From Deltaproteobacteria bacterium (GTDB taxonomy: Bacteria; Desulfobacterota; Desulfarculia; Desulfarculales; Desulfarculaceae): 64,000 nucleotides of DNA. Below, in pieces: positions 33,551 through 42,012 of the stretch. The DNA lies in the NCBI GenBank assembly GCA_020444165.1, contig JAHLLK010000026.1, forward strand, positions 3,479 through 67,478, in the 5' to 3' direction. The position numbers and the translations under genes are program-made. The notes beneath the pieces are model-generated. The model was not told where the DNA came from. It worked only from the letters and a program-made list of their open reading frames with translations, and searched no databases. The stretch's first letter is position 1. Each line of letters begins with the position of its first letter.

Positions 33551-36500
33551 CTATTCCTTGCCCGGGGTTGCGGCCGGGGTCGCATCCGGCGCCGCGGCGG
33601 TGGCCGGGGCCGGAGTCGCCGCGGCCTCCGCCGGGGCAGCGGGGGGTGCCGCCGCCGCCGGGGTCTCCGCGGCGGCCGCCGACGTCGCCGCCGGGGTGGC
33701 GACCGGCGTCTCAGCCGAATCTGTCCCCACCGCCGGGGTTGGAGCCGCCGCCGCGGCCAGGGCCGGGGCCTCGGTCACGCTTTTCCGCTGCCACAGCCCC
33801 GCGCCGGTGAGCCGGAATCTGGGGCAGGCCCCGGGGTTGTCCAGGTCCACCCGGAGCCCGGCCACCCGGCCCAGGGTGAGCCAGGAGGGGAAGGCGTCCA
33901 GGGGGATCAAGAGGGTCCCGCCCCCGGCGGTGAGCCGCAGGCTGTGCCGCTCCGCGGGGCCCCTTGCCCCGTCGCCCCACCAGAAGACTTGCAGCCGGGG
34001 GGGAGCCGCGGCGCCGGGGCAGGTGAAGTCCAGGCGCAGGAGGCCGGCCTGGCTGCCGGCCAGGGGCGCGGCCGCCAGGTCAAAACTCACCCCGGGGTCG
34101 GGCCCCTTCACCCGCAGGAGATCCCCCTCCGGGGCCAGGTCGTCGAGCGTCCGGGGCAGGGCGGCCAAGTCGCGCACCAGGGTCATGCGCCCGGCCAGGG
34201 AGGCCTCGGAGCGCCCCCAGGCCGTGGGCAACAGGGCCAGGTCCCGGGTGGCGAAGGCCTGCTCCCACAGGGCCTCCTGGAAGCCGGCCAGGCGCTCGGC
34301 CGACCACAACACCTCCACGCGGCCCGGCGCGCCCACCTGGGCCGGGTCCAGGGGCGGGCCCTCCAGGTCCACGGCCTCCAGGTCCGGGGCCAGACTGGTC
34401 ACCCGCCGCACCTGGCCGTCGGCCAGGCGGAGCCCATCGCCCGGGGTCAGGGCGGCAAAGGGGAGCGGCCGGGCCAGGCGCACGGCGGCCCGGTCCGGGG
34501 CCACCCCGTTGCGCCAGGTCCGGCTGGTGGTGTGGCTCACGGCCAGGCGCAGGGGCCGCGCCGCGGCCGGGCTGCCCCGGCGGTAGGCCACCAGGAAGCC
34601 ATCTTCCCAGGCCGGGACATAGTTCTCCACCACGTAGCGGTAGACCAGGTGCGCCCGCAGGCTGGGGTTGGTGTGGTCGTGGATGATCACGTCCGGCCCC
34701 ACCAGCACCAGGGGCGGGGGGTCGGCGGCCAGGCGGGCCACGGCCCGCTGCTGCTGGGGGACGGCGGCCAGGTTGTAGGGCGCGGTCACGGCCAAGGGCG
34801 GCACCCGGTCCAGGTAGAAATACTGGGCGTGCCGCCCGGTGAGGTCCAGGTAGGTTTGCTCCGGGGTCAGCTCCCGGGTGAACAGGGCCTCCAGCCGCTT
34901 GAGGCGCATGAGGTGCGCCGGGTCCAACCCGGCCTGCCCCAGCCGGGGCAGTCCCAGGTCCCGGCCGTCGGTCAGGGGGCCCGTGGCCACCTGGCCCGGC
35001 AAGGAGGCCACCACCCCGCCCCAGGTGGGCAGGAACAGGCCCAGGCAGGCGGCCCCGGCCGCGCACACCCCGGTGAGGAGCGCCCGGCGGGCCTGGCTGG
35101 CCACCGGCCACAGCATCAGGGGAATCAGCACGGTCCAGCCCCACACGGCCAACAGCCCGGCCCGGGACACGTTGCCCGGGTCCAGGCGGCCCTGGGTGTA
35201 GGACAACAGCGGCAGGGTGAACAAGAGCGCGGTTAGGGCGGTCCAGAAGGCCCGGGAGCGCTCCTCGCCCGAGCCCGGCCGCCGCAGGATAACCCAGAGG
35301 GCGGCCAGGGGAATGGCCAGCCAGGACATGCGCACCGCCTCGAACACCAGGCCGTCCAGCCGGCCAAAGGCCGGGGACCAACTCACCGTCCAGGGGATGC
35401 CGTAGGCGGTGAGGTTCACCGCCCCGTTCTCCAAGACGTAGCGCACCGCGCCTTCGGCCATGCGCACCACCGGGGTGAACAGGGCCAACAGCCCCCAGGC
35501 CACCGCCCCGCCCACCAGCCAGGGCCAGGTGGCCAACAGATGGGACGGCCGGAGCCGCCACAGGCGGGACAAGGCCACGGGGATAAAGGCCGCCACCAGC
35601 ACCCCGGCGTGGGGCGGCACCCCCAACACGGCCAGCGGCGCGGTGAAGGCCCAGAGGATCAGCCAGCGGGCCGGCTGGCCCCAGATCCCGGGAGCGAGCC
35701 ACAGGCACACAAAGGGCGTCAGGAACAGCCAGGCCAGGCGCGCGCCCATGAACAGGGTGGCCGCGAAGGCCAGGCCCAGGGAGCCGGTGAGGCGCTTCAA
35801 TGATAGGAAGGCCCCGGCCGAGAGCAGCAGGAAGGCCAGCCGCCCGCCCTCGGGCAGGGTGGCCGCGGTGCCGTCGTAGAAAATCTGGGAGAGGAAGGCG
35901 GAGATGTAGTCATAGAGCAGGCTGTGGGCCGGCATGAAGTCCACGTAGGGCAGCTTGCCGTGGTCCCACCACAGCCACCAGCCCAACAGGCCCTCGCCAA
36001 AATGGTAGTCGTCGGCCGTCACCACCGGCTGGGTGGTGAGCCCCAGGCGGAGCAGCACCAACAGGGCCAAAAAGGCCCACGGCGAGAGCAGACCGCCCCA
36101 GCCCGCCGCGCTTCCGGGCAGGTATTTCCGCAGCCGCCGCACCGTGTCGAACAGCCCGGCCAGGACCAAGGCCCCGGTGAGCACGGCCAGGCCCCAGCCC
36201 ACCGGGTAGGAGTGCAGCGTCCCGTCAGGCGTCAAGAGCCGGGCGGGCCAGATGGTCAGGTAGAACGCCGCGGCCCCCACCTGGCCCAGGCCCAGGAGCC
36301 AGGGCAGCCCCCTCCGCAGATAGCCCGGCCGGAGCAGGAGCAAAAGGAGCAGCAGCGCCGCGGCGGTCAGGCCGGCCAGCTGGGCCAGGCGCAGGAACAG
36401 GGCCAGCCCGCCGGGCAGGGGCAGGCCAAAGCGGCCCAGGCCCAGGGCAGCGGCCAGGGGCAACAGGGCCAGGAGCACGGCGGCGAGCCCGGCATAACCG

Positions 36501-36952
36501 GCCAGGCCGGGGTCGGCCTTTTGGCCCAGCAAGAGGCGGAGGCCCGTGGCCGCGCCCACCAGCCCCACCCCGCCCAGGGACAGCACCAACAGCGGGGTGT
36601 TGTCGTGCAGGCCCAGGACATAGCCGGCCCCGCCCACCAAACCGGGCAGGCTCCACCAGGCCAGCTGGGTCAGGAAATCCTGGGCCGCGGCCTCGCCCTG
36701 GCGGGCCCGAAGCGCCCGGAGGATGCGGGCCAACAGCCAGCCCGCGCCCAGGGTCGCCACCACCAGCACCGGCAGGGCGGCCAGGTCCTGGAGCTTGGCG
36801 CCCGCGGTCCAGGCCAGGTAGCCGGCGATGAAATCCGGGTAGGCCAGCGGCCAGGTGAGGCGGGTGAGCACCAGGGAGCACGCCGCCCCCCCGGCGGTCA
36901 GGGCAGCCAGGCCCACCACGGCCAGTTCGAACAGGGTCAAGCCCAGGAGCAA
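33551..36952 (-). CDS. Large multi-membrane protein, probable GT-C glycosyltransferase
   Basis: The 1133-residue protein has a dozen or more transmembrane helices over residues 1-~610, then a periplasmic portion including TPEQTYLDLTGRHAQYFYLDRVPP and a beta-rich C-terminal domain. It ends in a tail of ~75 Ala/Pro/Thr residues. The pattern resembles polyprenyl-phosphate-sugar dependent transferases (YfhO/PMT-like). A DFMPAHSLLYDY motif in the large first loop could be the catalytic acidic site. TTG 36952 is chosen because AGGAGG sits 5 bases upstream; ATG 36973 has no ribosome site. It pairs with the GT2 gene directly downstream. Confidence 0.78.
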   Translation of the reverse strand: MLLGLTLFELAVVGLAALTAGGAACSLVLTRLTWPLAYPDFIAGYLAWTAGAKLQDLAALPVLVVATLGAGWLLARILRALRARQGEAAAQDFLTQLAWWSLPGLVGGAGYVLGLHDNTPLLVLSLGGVGLVGAATGLRLLLGQKADPGLAGYAGLAAVLLALLPLAAALGLGRFGLPLPGGLALFLRLAQLAGLTAAALLLLLLLLRPGYLRRGLPWLLGLGQVGAAAFYLTIWPARLLTPDGTLHSYPVGWGLAVLTGALVLAGLFDTVRRLRKYLPGSAAGWGGLLSPWAFLALLVLLRLGLTTQPVVTADDYHFGEGLLGWWLWWDHGKLPYVDFMPAHSLLYDYISAFLSQIFYDGTAATLPEGGRLAFLLLSAGAFLSLKRLTGSLGLAFAATLFMGARLAWLFLTPFVCLWLAPGIWGQPARWLILWAFTAPLAVLGVPPHAGVLVAAFIPVALSRLWRLRPSHLLATWPWLVGGAVAWGLLALFTPVVRMAEGAVRYVLENGAVNLTAYGIPWTVSWSPAFGRLDGLVFEAVRMSWLAIPLAALWVILRRPGSGEERSRAFWTALTALLFTLPLLSYTQGRLDPGNVSRAGLLAVWGWTVLIPLMLWPVASQARRALLTGVCAAGAACLGLFLPTWGGVVASLPGQVATGPLTDGRDLGLPRLGQAGLDPAHLMRLKRLEALFTRELTPEQTYLDLTGRHAQYFYLDRVPPLAVTAPYNLAAVPQQQRAVARLAADPPPLVLVGPDVIIHDHTNPSLRAHLVYRYVVENYVPAWEDGFLVAYRRGSPAAARPLRLAVSHTTSRTWRNGVAPDRAAVRLARPLPFAALTPGDGLRLADGQVRRVTSLAPDLEAVDLEGPPLDPAQVGAPGRVEVLWSAERLAGFQEALWEQAFATRDLALLPTAWGRSEASLAGRMTLVRDLAALPRTLDDLAPEGDLLRVKGPDPGVSFDLAAAPLAGSQAGLLRLDFTCPGAAAPPRLQVFWWGDGARGPAERHSLRLTAGGGTLLIPLDAFPSWLTLGRVAGLRVDLDNPGACPRFRLTGAGLWQRKSVTEAPALAAAAAPTPAVGTDSAETPVATPAATSAAAAETPAAAAPPAAPAEAAATPAPATAAAPDATPAATPGKE

Positions 36953-37261
36953 GGGTTCCTCCTGCCTAGTCATTCGAGGAGTTCGAGGAGTCGAGGTCGT
37001 GGGCCATACTATGCCAGGGGCGGGGTAGGGTCAACCATGGGCTGGGAAGAAGAAAGGGAAAGCATAGGCGACAAACACCGCACCCCGCGCACCGTTCTTA
37101 AGCTGGCCCCTTCGCCAAGCCCGTGTTACAACAAACTGGCGGACAGGAAGAAACGCCTCCTTGATAAAGTCGCAAGACCGCCGAGCATAAGCCCCGATGG
37201 TTCGTTTTTTTAGATGCTTGTGCTGGCAAACATCGGTTGGCCCCAATAGACCAGGAGATGA
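36953..37261. other. Divergent intergenic stretch
   Basis: About 310 bases between the GT-C-like gene (minus) and the orphan 652-residue gene (plus). It must hold promoters for both. A GTTCGAGGAGTCGAGG direct-repeat patch is near 36974-36995. I cannot name a confident promoter or gene. Confidence 0.35.
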
Positions 37262-39220
37262 TTGGCTTTGGCAAACAAGGAAATCAAGAAACGGATCGCC
37301 AGGCAGTGGCTCAATGATATCTTCCTTGACCCACCAGCCACCCGGGCCGAGTTGGAGATCAAACTGCGCGGGGCGGATGCCGCGGCCATGCGGAAGATCT
37401 TGGTCGATGAGCTGGAGGCGGGAAATATCGGACAAGGGAATAGCCCCTTGTTCGTCGAAATCATGAACCAACTGGGGGCAGGACATCAAAAGCGCCGGCT
37501 CATAAACCTCGCATTGGACCCTGATCGTCCCAAAGCAGAACGGACCTATGCTCTCATGGCCTTGGGTTCGGAAAATGATTTGGAAAACACTTCTATCTTG
37601 GCAGAGTTAGATTTTGATCTGGTCGATGAAATGTTGATTTTCTCCTTACGCAACCTCTTCATGTTGGACGAGCGTGATATAGGTCCCGGCGTGGTGGACC
37701 TTTTGAAGGGTATGCCCGGCGACGATTTTGCCTCCTTATTATTTGAGAAACTCGATGAGCAGAGAGTGGAGGCCAGGGTTCCGGCCTACATCGCATATGG
37801 AGACTCTCTGAAAAACAATTCATTGTCTGCCTATCATCCGGAAATGATATCTTTGATAGAAAAAGAAGGGCATGCCTTGGGAATATCGTTGCTAGAACAA
37901 CTAGATTCCCAAAACAAAGACTGCCCCAGCCGGAAGCTATTTCAAAAGGCTGCTTTGAAAATTCGCAGCAATTTGGCCGAGCCAGAGCCAGACCGGCAAC
38001 CTCCAAAGGGCTTCGCCTTGATTAGCAATTGTGACGGCCTCGGCGCTGTCTCCGTAAATGCTTGTCTGCATAATAGCGACGATTATATTTCTTTGGCCAA
38101 TATTTGCGTATGGGCGGAACGTGAGGTGCGCGATGGGTTTTATTTGCCCAAAATATCCCAAAGCGAATTCGACGAGATAATCGCCAAACAGGAGTATGGA
38201 ACAGACATAACTTTTCTTGAAGTTTCTTTGGATGAGGCTGCGATTATCGTGTATTCAGCTTTTGAACAACACCTTAAAAAAGATGCGCCACTGGACTTGG
38301 ACGCGCAGAGAGCAATCGCTTGCCTTCCGCGAACTTCTGGAGCATTGGTTCCAGAAACACCTGATAACGAGTTGTTACACAAAGAGTTTTCCGTAGCAGA
38401 CTATGAAAGGATGCTGGATGGTACACCATATAATTCCTGGTTCTTTGATGCGGCTGACTTGGACCGATATGGTGTAATTACGCTTGGTGAATTTGGCATT
38501 GCTAACAGTTTGGACGAATTGGATGACGCCGCCCGTAAACTGGACGATCCTGTCATCAAGGAACGCCTGCTCGCCATGAACCGCCACATGGCTTGGTGGC
38601 GCGCCAAGAATGAAGATGAGGAATTGTCCGCCATGCATTTGCAGGCCATCGAAAGCATATCAAATGACTTTGAAAATAGTCCTTTCGTGAGGGCCATGGT
38701 GATTAAATCCTTTTCTATCGCCTGCACGGAAGAGGACTTAGGTGATGACGCCAATATTTTACCGGTCGGAGATCCTTCCTTGCGCCGCTACTTGAAGAGC
38801 CTACTTTTCAACAAAGTCAAAGTTCCCACCGGTAAAGACATGGCGGCGCTGGACTTCACAGAAGTGGCCCACCTGACCCTGGGTATGTTGTTTGAAAGGC
38901 TGCCAAGCGAAATGCGTCCCCGGCTAAATATCCTCCCAGCTATGGCCTATGAAGCCGGGAAGGTTGTAGCCAAATCTCTGCAACAGAAACTACCTGGAAC
39001 ATTGGACCAAATCATGGCCAAAGTTTCTTTGGCAATCAAAAGGACCATCGACCTTGACGATGAGCAGAGCGACCAATTTGCCCTGGTTACAACTTTTGCG
39101 CTTTTCAATTTTGCGGAAACTTTTTGCACCCACTGCGCCGTTGACTGCCTGCGACATCCCAAGCAACGCATGCCCGAAGCTTTTTTCAGTGATGAGCATC
39201 CCGCTTTATCTGAGGAGTAA
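37262..39220 (+). CDS. Orphan 652-residue protein of unknown function
   Basis: I do not recognise the family. The N-terminal ~240 residues are helical and repeat-like (ALMALGSENDLENTS, SLRNLFMLDERDIGP, EMISLIEKEGHALGISLLEQ), suggestive of HEAT-type repeats. The middle holds GFALISNCDGLGAVSVNACLHN and the C-terminus FCTHCAVDCLRHP with three Cys. There is no signal peptide or membrane helix, so it is probably cytoplasmic. It begins with TTG a few bases after AGGAGATGA. Composition is AT-rich against the flanking glycan genes, and the gene stands alone between divergent and convergent units, so acquisition by transfer is likely. Confidence 0.75.
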   Translation: MALANKEIKKRIARQWLNDIFLDPPATRAELEIKLRGADAAAMRKILVDELEAGNIGQGNSPLFVEIMNQLGAGHQKRRLINLALDPDRPKAERTYALMALGSENDLENTSILAELDFDLVDEMLIFSLRNLFMLDERDIGPGVVDLLKGMPGDDFASLLFEKLDEQRVEARVPAYIAYGDSLKNNSLSAYHPEMISLIEKEGHALGISLLEQLDSQNKDCPSRKLFQKAALKIRSNLAEPEPDRQPPKGFALISNCDGLGAVSVNACLHNSDDYISLANICVWAEREVRDGFYLPKISQSEFDEIIAKQEYGTDITFLEVSLDEAAIIVYSAFEQHLKKDAPLDLDAQRAIACLPRTSGALVPETPDNELLHKEFSVADYERMLDGTPYNSWFFDAADLDRYGVITLGEFGIANSLDELDDAARKLDDPVIKERLLAMNRHMAWWRAKNEDEELSAMHLQAIESISNDFENSPFVRAMVIKSFSIACTEEDLGDDANILPVGDPSLRRYLKSLLFNKVKVPTGKDMAALDFTEVAHLTLGMLFERLPSEMRPRLNILPAMAYEAGKVVAKSLQQKLPGTLDQIMAKVSLAIKRTIDLDDEQSDQFALVTTFALFNFAETFCTHCAVDCLRHPKQRMPEAFFSDEHPALSEE

Positions 39221-39329
39221 AATATTTCGCGGCCACTGCATGGCCAAACACATAGGTCATCTTGATGTTGCCGATAAAATGGTCGTGTAACGCGATTAAG
39301 GCATGCCTTGGCCGATGCGGGCCAAGGAT

Positions 39330-39429
39330 GGCCCGCTTGGGGCCGATGGCGCACAACCAACCGTCTAAATATGACATAAGCGACTGTTTTTAATATGATA
39401 TATTTGGATTTGCCGTGCAGCGGCCTCAA
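39330..39429. repeat. 100-base dispersed repeat, copy B
   Basis: Matches 11438-11537. The last 17 bases form one arm of a perfect inverted repeat with 39512-39528. In copy A the same arms meet directly. Confidence 0.7.
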
Positions 39430-39439
39430 TCTGTGAGGC

Positions 39440-39463
39440 TTGGCAAAACCTCGTTTTTGCCAG
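39440..39463. repeat. TTGGC-palindrome family, copy 3
   Basis: TTGGCAAAA-CCTCG-TTTTTGCCA hairpin, related to 3427-3450 and 11363-11388, lying inside the 39413-39528 inverted repeat. Confidence 0.6.
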
Positions 39464-39574
39464 GCCGACCCTGCCCAGGGCAGGACGCCCCGTACAATCA
39501 TCTCATTTTAGTTGAGGCCGCTGCACGGTGCGTTTTGCCCCGGGCAGCGGCCCCAATTTTTCTTACCATCATCC

Positions 39575-40981
39575 TCACCGGAACAAATCCCACCCCAGCA
39601 CCGGATGAGGGTGGTTCACCACCTCGGGATGCCACAGGGTCACCTCGGGCGCGCCGAACACCAGGTGCATGGCCGCTTCCCACCCCTGCATGTAGGAGTG
39701 GTCCATGTTGCCCACCTCGTAGAGCCAGGAGCCGAAGCGGCCGCGGGAATACACCCCCCGGGCGATGAGGGCCGGCTGCAGGCGGGCCAGGGAGGCGTCC
39801 CGGCCCCGGGTGGGCACGGGGTAGGCGTGAGCCACCTCCCGGGTCCAGAGGCGGCTCACCTGCTCCGGCCCCGCGATGAGCCCCAGGCGGGCCAGGGAGT
39901 CCACTACTTGGGCTGCCATAGCAGCCTTGTCCGGCGTTTCCGGCTCCAGGGTCACCTCGGCCATGAGGGACCACTGCCGCGCGATGTCGGGCACGTTCTC
40001 CGGGCTGTAATGGGAGAGGTGGGTCACCCGGTAGAAAGGCACCTCGGGCTCCGGGGAGTAGAGCCAGCACACGTTGGCCATGCGGGGCGGGGGGGAGCCC
40101 CTGAGCCCCACCCCCACCACCAGGATGCTGGTGTGGCGGAGCTCCCGGGCGGCCTCGATCAACTCCGCCTCGCCGGAGAGCTTGGCCAAGAGGTCCAGGG
40201 GCAGGGTGCTTAGGCAGCGGTCATAGGCCTGTTCCTCGCCCCCGGCCAGGCTCACCCGGCGGCGGTCCAGGTCGATGCCCGTGACCCGGGCCCCCAGGCG
40301 GAGGTTCTCGGCCGGCAGGCGGGCGGCCACTGCTTCCCACAAGGCCCCGGTCCCCCCCTGGCGGGGGAAGCGGAAGCGGTTGTTGGGCCCCCAGCCGGCC
40401 CGGTCCCGGCCCGTGGCCAGGCTCCGGGCGGCGTCTTCCGGGTCGGGCAGGGCCACCCGGTCGCCGATCCAGGCGGCGGACATCTCCTCGGCCGGCGCGC
40501 CCCAGACCTTGCGGTTGTAGGGCAGCATGAAGCTCTCGGCGATGCCCTGCCCAAAGGCCCCCAGGATGAAGGCCCGGAAATCGGGCCAGCCGCCCGGGGG
40601 GGCCTGGCGCGGGGCCTCGCGCAGCCCGCTCAGGCAGCGTTCCGCTAGGGCCGGGGGCAGGCGGTGCAGGTTGTTCTGAAAGGGGTAGGGCACCCAGGCC
40701 TCGCCCAGGCGGATGTAGCTCACCCGGTCGTGGCTGAGCCAGCCGCCCGGCGGGGTGCATTCCTCCAACAGGCGGTTGAAGCGCCCGTAATGGGAGAAGA
40801 TCACGTGGCCGCCCAGATCCCAGGTGAAGCCCGCCTCATCCCGGAAGGAGGCCGAGAGCCCGCCGGGCCGCTCCGCCGCCTCCAGGAGCAGCCAGTCCCG
40901 GTGCCCGGCCTCGGTCAGGGCCCGCGCCGCGCCCAGGCCGGTCGGCCCGGCCCCCAGGATCAGGATGCGCCCCGGGTTCAT
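39575..40981 (-). CDS. FAD-dependent oxidoreductase resembling UDP-galactopyranose mutase / protoporphyrinogen oxidase
   Basis: The 468-residue flavoprotein has RILILGAGPTGLGAARAL, LLEAAERPGGLSASF and DLGGHVIFSHYGR near the N-terminus. These are typical of the UGM-like NAD(P)-binding group that contracts sugar rings or oxidises polyprenyl-linked substrates. Its start forms ATGA with the stop of the upstream glycosyltransferase, so translation is coupled. Given the glycan setting, a sugar mutase role is more likely than haem synthesis. Confidence 0.83.
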   Translation of the reverse strand: MNPGRILILGAGPTGLGAARALTEAGHRDWLLLEAAERPGGLSASFRDEAGFTWDLGGHVIFSHYGRFNRLLEECTPPGGWLSHDRVSYIRLGEAWVPYPFQNNLHRLPPALAERCLSGLREAPRQAPPGGWPDFRAFILGAFGQGIAESFMLPYNRKVWGAPAEEMSAAWIGDRVALPDPEDAARSLATGRDRAGWGPNNRFRFPRQGGTGALWEAVAARLPAENLRLGARVTGIDLDRRRVSLAGGEEQAYDRCLSTLPLDLLAKLSGEAELIEAARELRHTSILVVGVGLRGSPPPRMANVCWLYSPEPEVPFYRVTHLSHYSPENVPDIARQWSLMAEVTLEPETPDKAAMAAQVVDSLARLGLIAGPEQVSRLWTREVAHAYPVPTRGRDASLARLQPALIARGVYSRGRFGSWLYEVGNMDHSYMQGWEAAMHLVFGAPEVTLWHPEVVNHPHPVLGWDLFR

Positions 40982-41736
40982 GATCGCTCCCCGCCGCAGC
41001 CCGTGAGCCGGGGGCGGTAGGCCAGGGTTTGGTAAAAGGCCCGCAGCGCGCCTTTCAGAAAGCGGAGCCGCAGGCGGGGCGGCGGCCCGGGGCGGCCGGT
41101 GTGGGGCACCGGCAGGTTCAACACCGGGCAACGGGCCCGGGCCAGGGCCGCGGCTATGATCACGTTGGGCGCGAACACGTGGGGGGGGATCTGGGGCAAG
41201 AGGGCGGCCAGCTCGGCCGAGCGCAGGAGCCGGAAGGGGGTGTTCACGTCCGCCACCGCCCGGCCAAAGGCCAGGCGCACGGTGAGGCGGCTCACCAGGC
41301 TGATGACCCGCCGCCCCACGGTCTGGCCCCTGCCCCGGCGCACCCCGAACACCGCGGCCTGGCCGTGGCGGCGGGCCCACAAGAGCGGGAAATGGCGGGA
41401 GTCGATTTCGTTGTCGCTGTCGCACTGGAAGACCCAGGGGGCCAGGCGCACGGCGAGGGCGTAGCCCCGCAGGATGGCCGGGCCGTGGCCCCGGTTGGCC
41501 TGGCGGAGCACCAGGCAGCGGGGGTCCCCGGCCAGGGGGGCCAGTTCGGCCGGGGTGGCGTCGGTGGAGCCGTCGTCGATGATCACCAGGCGGCCGGCCA
41601 GGCCCAGGTCGGCCAGCACGGCGAGCCAGGCCCGCACCGTGGCCGCCGCCCCGCCGGCCTCGTTGTACACCGGCATGACCAGGGCCAGGTCCAGCCCCGG
41701 TTCCCCGGTTTGGGACGCCTCGGCCGGGCCGCTCAT
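40978..41736 (-). CDS. Family 2 glycosyltransferase
   Basis: The 252-residue GT-A enzyme has LALVMPVYNEAGGAAATV, LVIIDDGSTDATP, FQCDSDNEI (the DxD-type site) and FGVRRGRGQT. It lacks long C-terminal membrane helices. ATG 41736 is chosen with GGAAGGAG about 10 bases upstream; TTG 41787 would extend it by 17 residues. It is coupled to the UGM-like gene downstream. Confidence 0.83.
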   Translation of the reverse strand: MSGPAEASQTGEPGLDLALVMPVYNEAGGAAATVRAWLAVLADLGLAGRLVIIDDGSTDATPAELAPLAGDPRCLVLRQANRGHGPAILRGYALAVRLAPWVFQCDSDNEIDSRHFPLLWARRHGQAAVFGVRRGRGQTVGRRVISLVSRLTVRLAFGRAVADVNTPFRLLRSAELAALLPQIPPHVFAPNVIIAAALARARCPVLNLPVPHTGRPGPPPRLRLRFLKGALRAFYQTLAYRPRLTGCGGERS

Positions 41737-41893
41737 GCCCTCATCACTCCTTCCCACCAAGACAAGGCCAACCTCCTCCGCCCTCAAAAGCGGGCCGGCA
41801 TATCCGCGCCATGGCGGCTTTCACCCGTCTCCCCAGTTTAAGCGTCAATTCCCAATGCAAGATAGCCCCTACTCAACCAACTTGAACTTCCAA

Positions 41894-42010
41894 AGTTTTT
41901 TGGGGGAAGGGGGGTGTGGGGGGAAAGACGCGGGGTCCCCGAAAAAGCGTAGCTTTTTTGGGGTGTAGACCCCTTTTTTCAAAAAAGGGTCCTTCCCCCC
42001 ACATCTTCCT
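41894..42010. repeat. Long G-tract hairpin element, copy 4 (extended form)
   Basis: Begins AAGTTTTTTGGGGGAAGGGG; includes the insert GCGGGGTCCCCG-AAAAAGC-GTA-GCTTTTTT and GGGTGTAGACCCC. It ends CCCCCCACATCTTCC directly next to the stop of the gene at 42013. Confidence 0.85.
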
Positions 42011-42012
42011 CT

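Larger units (their letters stand above)
39221..39574. other. Palindrome-rich gene-free stretch after the orphan gene
   Basis: About 350 bases with no gene. It contains a GCGGGCCA-AGGA-TGGCCCGC stem (39318-39337), the 100-base repeat copy B, a perfect 17-base inverted repeat (39413-39429 with 39512-39528) around an 82-base centre, and the third TTGGC palindrome. Confidence 0.5.

Noticed and set aside
32462..35236. A 924-codon plus-strand frame opposite the glycan membrane protein
   Set aside because: It starts inside the hairpin element and its translation is low-complexity; the minus-strand genes account for the coding signal.
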